A stretch of DNA of 64,000 bases, from NCBI GenBank assembly GCA_948470475.1, contig OX419343.1, positions 11,389,379 through 11,453,378 of the forward strand, given 5' to 3'. Each line of letters starts with the position of its first letter. Position 1 is the first letter of the stretch. Shown piece by piece: positions 58,418 to 64,000 of this stretch. The notes under the pieces are model-generated. The model searched no databases. It had not been told where the DNA came from and saw only the letters and a program-made list of their open reading frames with translations. The position numbers and the translations under genes were made by a program. The stretch is from Galaxea fascicularis. Its lineage: Eukaryota; Cnidaria; Anthozoa; Scleractinia; Euphylliidae.

Positions 58418-61400
58418 TTATACTGGATAAGCTACAAACGATGTCGCTAAGTGAAAACCATGAGGTTTTTCCAAGTACTGAACGCTGAACAAAAAGTGAA
58501 CTGTCCTCGGCTGTACAAAGATAGAAAGAGGGAGCTTTCTTGTGACAGCATTTTTTCCTTTTCCTTTCCCTGTTAGCCGTACTTTGTATCTTCGATTGCC
58601 GCAAGCATTAGCAATTTCGAATGTCACTCCAAGATTCTTGCGTTTTCTCGTCACAAGCAACAAACAAGCTTCGTGTAGATCCTTAACTTCCGATTTGATG
58701 CCGAAACTGTTTGCTTGGAAGACTGTCTCCAAAACGTCTGATGCGCTTTTTATTTCGAACCATTTCCAATGATTTTTGCGGGTAAGCTCTCGTCCATAAT
58801 TGTGCGAGTCACAAACACATAGCTCTACCTTGACACCGTGGTCCACACATTTCTCGAACCTTCGGTAGATACTAACCCTTCGGCTGTTGACTATCTGCGG
58901 GACGCTGTTTTTCCTACTGGGTGAAGATCCCGCGGGATAAGTAACCTGCACTTCAAATATCTCTCTCTCTGGGAAAACAACCACGTCCATTGTTAGCAGA
59001 AAGTTTTCGCCAACTTGTCTTCTGCGAATTTTCTCAAAACTACTTCCTACTAATCTTTGACATCGTCCAAATCCGCTGATCATATTATGTGTCTGTAAAA
59101 AGCTCTCCTGTATATCATTATTAAGGAAACCCAAGGCAAACTCAGCAAGAAAGGTAAATTGAGGGTCATTATTCGGGAACATTTGTTCCCAGCCTTCGCA
59201 CTTGCAAACTGCTGAAGGTTTGATGGCAATATCTGCGCATGTGCGATTTGCAGGGATTTTGGAAAATATCCCTTCCTGGAGATAAGAATCGGAGGTAGAT
59301 CTTTCTGAGTCTGCTATCGACATAATGGCGTTGTGAAGATCTAAAGTAGTCAGGAGACGTTTCTGGTTGGCTAACATGGCACGCATGCGCCGTAATCCAA
59401 GAATATTGGCCACTTTTGGGGGAACAACCACAAAGAGCAACGAATCGTAGACTTCTGCTCGTCCTGCCATCGTGTGGAAAGAAAATTTTGTTGTCTTTGG
59501 GCCGTGATCGGAAAAAATGATCGTCATCGTGTCTTCCTCGTGAGCAATCGAGTACAAATACCCCGATAGAGCGTCGTCCATTTGGCGTATTCGCGTTCCA
59601 GTCACCTCATGGCCAGGACTGAGATGCGTATAAGCAAAGATCGGCTGTCTTTTCCCAGAATCAATATGGCCTTGAAAAACGCCCAGAGAGTAGTCTAGAA
59701 AATGTTCAGCATAAACCTTCCCTCCAAAACAAATCTTTCGTGGGCGATTGAACTGATTTGTGATGTTGTACTGCTTGAAAACATCACACGATGCATGTGA
59801 CAAACCGTAATCGTCGATGTGATAGTCACTAACCACGTCTTGAAAACGACTCCATCTCTGCTCAATTTCGTCCAAGCTATGCGGAGTCTTGTTTTGGAAG
59901 ACGTTATTGGTAAATAGCGAGCCCCATTCGTCAAACCAGCAGCTGTCTTCTTGCAGCAGGGTGTAATAACCCTGGTTCTTCAACTTCTTGTATAAGACCT
60001 CTATCCCATAAGTTCCGTTTGAGTGCTCGACATAATTAAAGTCGCTTTTCCCCGACATAAAAGCTCGGACGTTGTGAAACGTGTACGGTGCCGCACTCTG
60101 CAACAACTCGAAGTCTAACGCTGTAGCATTTATAGAATCATTGTAAACAATGGCTCTAAGTGTTTCCACCGTTTTCGGAAGAGAGCGATAAAAATGTGCT
60201 CGGGAGACCGAGTCTAAAACGACAATGTTGAAATTGATTAGATTCGGGTCTTTTTCGCCAGGAAGAAATTCCGACTGTTCTACTTCCAACAATGGGGGAA
60301 ACGTAAGGATTTGTGATATGTGTTTTTTACGCCCTGTTTTACAACTAAGGAAACAGAAGTTGAATTTCCGTAGCGTATTTACAATAACGAAGTGAGTGAG
60401 AAAGCTTTCCAGCGCCTTGGAGGTTGCAAAACTATATTGCTCTTGGCCTTTATTCGCAATGCCCACTATGGGGTCGATTCCTGTGACGGTCACGGGATGT
60501 CCCCGGCAAGGGGTTATATCGCAATGAATTTTAAGCTCACTTTCGGGACTAATTCGCCATGTGTCTTCGAACGAGCAGATTTCCTTTTGCCGACCTCGAT
60601 CGCATTTGAGAGGTTTTTTATGGATCTCGTATTCCTGAGCAGCTCGTTGGCAATCTTGTTCGTTTGGTTGATGTAAAAAGCAAGAAACTTCCCCCATGTT
60701 TTTCTCTACTTTTTCGGTCGCGTTCTCAAACTTTCTTATCCCCATATACGGACAGGCTCTTCCATTTGGAAACTCTCTCAAGTTGGTATAATCTTTTTCT
60801 AGCAATATATGTAAAACGTCCTGGTGACTACTATGATGATCCCAGTCCAAAACCTCCGGCGCGCTAGATCCATTTAACTGATCACTTGTATTAACTGGAG
60901 CAAATTCCTCCATCATCTCCTTTAGATCTGTCGTAGGAAAGTTCGATATCTTCTCCTGGTCTTTTTCGTCAGTTTGATTATTCAAATAATTGTTGTGAGG
61001 CAACAGTTTAGCGCTGTTTTCAGTAGTTTCTATTGAAACTTCCTCATTGTGGACCTTGCCTGTGCTATCGTGCCACGCCTCTTCAGGTTCACTCGGGTGA
61101 TACCTTGAGCTTGTATTTGCTATTTGCTCAGTCTGCCCTGTTTCCGTTGGAAAGTGCTCCATTTCTCCAGGGAAAATATCTGTTTGATTAAAGCGAGACA
61201 CATGGTAGAATTTGTCAACCGATAAAAATTAAAACGTGAATTATGAATGAAAAGTCAGCAATGCACCAGGCCCCGGTTGTTCAAACGCTGGATAGCGCTA
61301 TCCACCGGATAAATCACTATCCAGCGGATAAGTATTGGGAAAGCTAATTGCACTATCCACTGGATAGATATTTATTCGGTGGATAGCGCTATCCAGCCTT

Positions 61401-63446
61401 TGAACAACCGGGGCCAGGTTGCTACAAGAATTGATGCTAATCTATGAGAAAGACTTAACTGAAGTCTTTAACTCGCCAGTCAAGAATGGCCCGATTTATA
61501 CTAGAGACGGATCATCCATCTGGGACGAACCTGGGCAAAGAACGATAGTTCGTCTGATAATTCGTCTGCGTATAAATACGGGCAAACAGACGGATCATCC
61601 GTCCAGACGAACTATCTGGATAATTCGTCGATGAACACGAATTATCCAGATAGTTCGCCTGGACGGATAATCCGTCTGTTTGCCTGTATTTAAACGCAGA
61701 CGAATTATCAGACGAACTATCGTTCTTTGCCCAAGTTCGTCCCAGACGGATGATCCGTCTGTAGTATAAATCGGGCCAATTTGTTACTTAAAGTAAATTT
61801 TGAGCTAATTAAAGCATAGGATCTTCAAGTGAAAATTTGGGGGCTTAAGTATTTTGAAACTCTTCCATTGGCGGACAGTAAACTAGCTGCCGTCAAAGTC
61901 AACACTAACCTGCAATTGCCCGATGATTGTGCTTGGAACAACTAAGCTTATGTGTCGGGTAGGCTAAAGCCATAAAAGCTAAATCTGAGGTAAACTAAAC
62001 GTTTGGTCATCCTAGTCACATTTTTTGCGGTATATTTAAGTTGAAAAATCAAGAATCATTAAAGAAAATGACCAGTGGTTGGCTTTGTTGTATCAGGGTG
62101 TGCACGAGTTGCCGCCATCTGGACTGGAATTAAAGAAACAAGGTTACTCAAGCTGAGGGAGTCTCCAACGAGATGAACTGAAGTGGTAGAATATTATTTT
62201 TCCTCACCTGAAATTAAATTTCGTTGTCTGTCTGTTGAAAAGAAGTCGTCCACTCGTATCCTAGCAGTCCAGACGTAAATTCCAACTGCTACGAAAACCA
62301 CAAGAAGAATGAAGACCTGTTAGGAATGTAAGACACAGATGCAAGTCAGTCATTTAAACGCCGTCCTTGGATCAATCATATAACGCAAATAAGACCAAAG
62401 AAGATGGTTGGTTTAGACAAAGAGGTCACTTGGTCCGAGCGATCGATAGACAGACAAGAAAACGGACCGAGCAATCAAACGGACACTGACAGACTGACAC
62501 ACGACGTCTTCTAAAGATGTTGGGTTCTTGATCTTAGCTTGTCAGTAATATGTGAATAAACTATCTTTGGATGTAACCTAAGTTCTTTCCTGCAAAAGGT
62601 CCTGGCTCATTACATTACGTATCTCGCAGATTCTGCCATCAAGTAGTTCATACCGTGCCCTGAACGATAGCCTATTACACAAAGGCTATTATAATACATA
62701 GAATACTGATTTACAATCACAAAGGATAGCTCATTTTAGAATTGCATGCTCAGTGACCTGGCCTATGAATGGAAGTGAGGCTGGCGGTGACCTTGCTCTG
62801 ATACAAACCTTACTGCACTGCCTTTCTCTCAGTTGTAATTCATGTTGTTCTTATTCTAAATAGTCCACATTTACACGAAAGAGAGACCAAGTTACCTCCA
62901 GCCTCGCTTCAGCAAAAGGCCGGGTCACTGAGCACACAACTGTAAAATAGGCTATTTGCGTGACTGTTGATTACCGCAGTGGATTTGGTATTGACTAGTC
63001 AATTCCAGCACCAGTCAATTCCCCCCGACCCCTCCCCCCCTCTCACCCACCCACCCAGTCACGAAATAATAGCAGAATAAACAGCCAACTAAACCTTCAA
63101 ATGTGGATAGACTGGAGTGAAATAAACGTTGGTGTATTTTCAACTTTGAATATTCTCTCTTCCAGTTTATCTTTCCCTAGTATACATTTGATAAATCCTT
63201 TTTTTATTTTCAAAGAGTCACAGCAAGGCACACGAACCGTCATATGGCTGGCGCACGGTTATAATTAAATCATTAGAAGGCATTCATTGTCAGGATTCCC
63301 TGCATCGAATGTGGGCATCAACATATCTTCTATGCCATTTTCTAAAGAAGAATAAAAGTCAGTTATATCTCCTGTTGCTGGTCGACAAAACTACCCAGGA
63401 AAGGCTCAGCACATACCTTTTTGCTCCTTAACATGAAAGCCGCCAT
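58418..63446 (-). CDS. DUF229 type II membrane protein (alkaline-phosphatase-like), paralogue 2
   Basis: Exons on the minus strand: 63417-63446 (ATG; MAAFMLRSKK; donor GTATGT), 62208-62316 (after CCTAACAG; donor GTGAGG) and 58418-61179 (after AATCAAACAG, to TAA). Phases 0 and 1 match, giving 966 residues. The membrane anchor is VFILLVVFVAVGIYVW (11-26). The stem is about 160 residues, shorter than in paralogue 1 and without poly-Asp. The conserved ectodomain starts near Cys189 (RACPYMGIRKF). Active-site-like motifs are LDSVSR (369-373), THLSPGHE (His565, His570), RIRQMDD and SDHG (Asp604, His605); spacing from the GHE His to the SDHG Asp is 34 in both paralogues. Conserved C-terminal motif CKCEGWE. 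Likely an ectoenzyme of unknown substrate. It lies 3.7 kb upstream of paralogue 1 on the same strand: a tandem duplication. Confidence 0.85.
61269..61415. mobile_element. Palindromic MITE (GGCCCCGGTTGTTCAAA ends)
   Basis: 147 bp with inverted ends GGCCCCGGTTGTTCAAACG / CTTTGAACAACCGGGGCC and inner GGATAGCGCTATCC palindromes in both halves. No clear target duplication. Sits in intron 2 of paralogue 2. The same end motif is, from memory, abundant in anthozoan genomes. Confidence 0.75.
61485..61780. mobile_element. Near-perfect 290-bp palindromic MITE
   Basis: Element 61488-61777 starts GGCCCGATTTATACTA and ends with its complement; pairing continues to the centre near 61633 (built from ACGAATTATC and GACGGAT modules). 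It is flanked by AAT on both sides (61485-61487, 61778-61780). A 3-bp duplication and GGC-type ends suggest PIF/Harbinger mobilisation, inferred only. Intron 2 of paralogue 2. Confidence 0.75.
61781..62207. other. Intron 2 of paralogue 2, remainder
   Basis: No exon or repeat recognised. Confidence 0.5.
62317..63416. other. Intron 1 of paralogue 2
   Basis: A pyrimidine-rich C-tract lies at about 63023-63056. No other feature was seen. Confidence 0.5.
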
Positions 63447-64000
63447 CTTGAACGGTGAGCTCTAATTAATTGGCCAATTTTGAGGCAATGCAGTAAGATT
63501 TTGCCGAGAAAAACGGCTAAACAATGAATATAATATCAGTTACATTTTCCTTCGCACCGTAATCTTTATCGAGGTTGCAAAACGCAAGCCAAACAAACTA
63601 GGCTCTGTCAAAATCCTTTCAATTTTAACAAATGAAAATTAGTATGAAATTAAACATGCCAAGTTCTTTCCAGTTTTTATGGTAAGTGTTTGGAAGAGGC
63701 AGGTGTTACAGGTAACGTCAGAAATTTGTTGTTCCCATACCGCACCCTGTACAGCAGAACAAAGGGGTTATTGACTGTGCAGTCATGTGTAGTCCGATTA
63801 ATAATTTAATATCAATGCACGTGTGTTTCTTGCACCGGCTCCATCTTGTTGCGAAATCGAGTCAACGATTACCGGTAACGTTGTCAGTGGTATTAATAAG
63901 AGACACGTTCTCCTGTATGTTATCTAACACCATTGTTCCAAAGAGTAACCAAACCTCGTGTTAATTATAATCGTACCACTCTATTGTTACCGTAGTTGCG
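63447..64000. other. Upstream region of paralogue 2
   Basis: Probable 5' UTR and promoter. The start codon is in the context CAAGATGGCG, a good Kozak-like context on the minus strand. A CACGTG occurs near 63819. No other gene was seen before the window end. Confidence 0.4.

Overview
The window is eukaryotic nuclear DNA: AT-rich, with GT-AG introns, MITEs, microsatellites and long single-exon stretches flanked by tiny exons. The gene content (tandem DUF229 ectoenzyme-like genes) and the dispersed repeats suggest an anthozoan, most likely a stony coral. That assignment rests on recognition, not on a search.

Layout. 1-4708 is a repeat-rich left flank: a foldback element at 1-997, a decayed tandem duplication at 1206-2170, then unannotated sequence. 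4705-47202 is one giant mobile-element locus. Its unit is a 21.24 kb terminal-inverted-repeat DNA transposon, intact at 25957-47198, with 33-bp TIRs, 4-bp target duplications and palindromic subterminal arrays at each end. It carries a multi-exon gene of unknown function, a nested TTAA-flanked Kolobok-like element and a 7 kb palindromic satellite block. To its left (4709-25956) lie a second left module (A) and a second, flipped right module (B), giving the order A-B-A-B(reversed). The outer ends are flanked by GGTC. The two internal novel junctions are flanked by AAAT, the same 4 bp that is single-copy at the unrearranged A/B junction (34640-34643). This is the footprint expected if ends of two sister copies transposed together into one copy's own interior.

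47203-64000 is ordinary genic sequence with two minus-strand paralogues, at 48439-54730 and 58418-63446. Each has a 10-codon first exon, a membrane-anchor second exon and a huge last exon encoding a DUF229 (alkaline-phosphatase-superfamily-like) ectodomain. Splice phases and a downstream AATAAA support both models. Their introns carry MITEs and microsatellites. Predicted proteins are 1108 and 966 residues, type II membrane proteins.

No tRNA or rRNA gene, CRISPR array or bacterial operon was found. All exon models were made by eye from splice signals and reading-frame phase, without transcript evidence.
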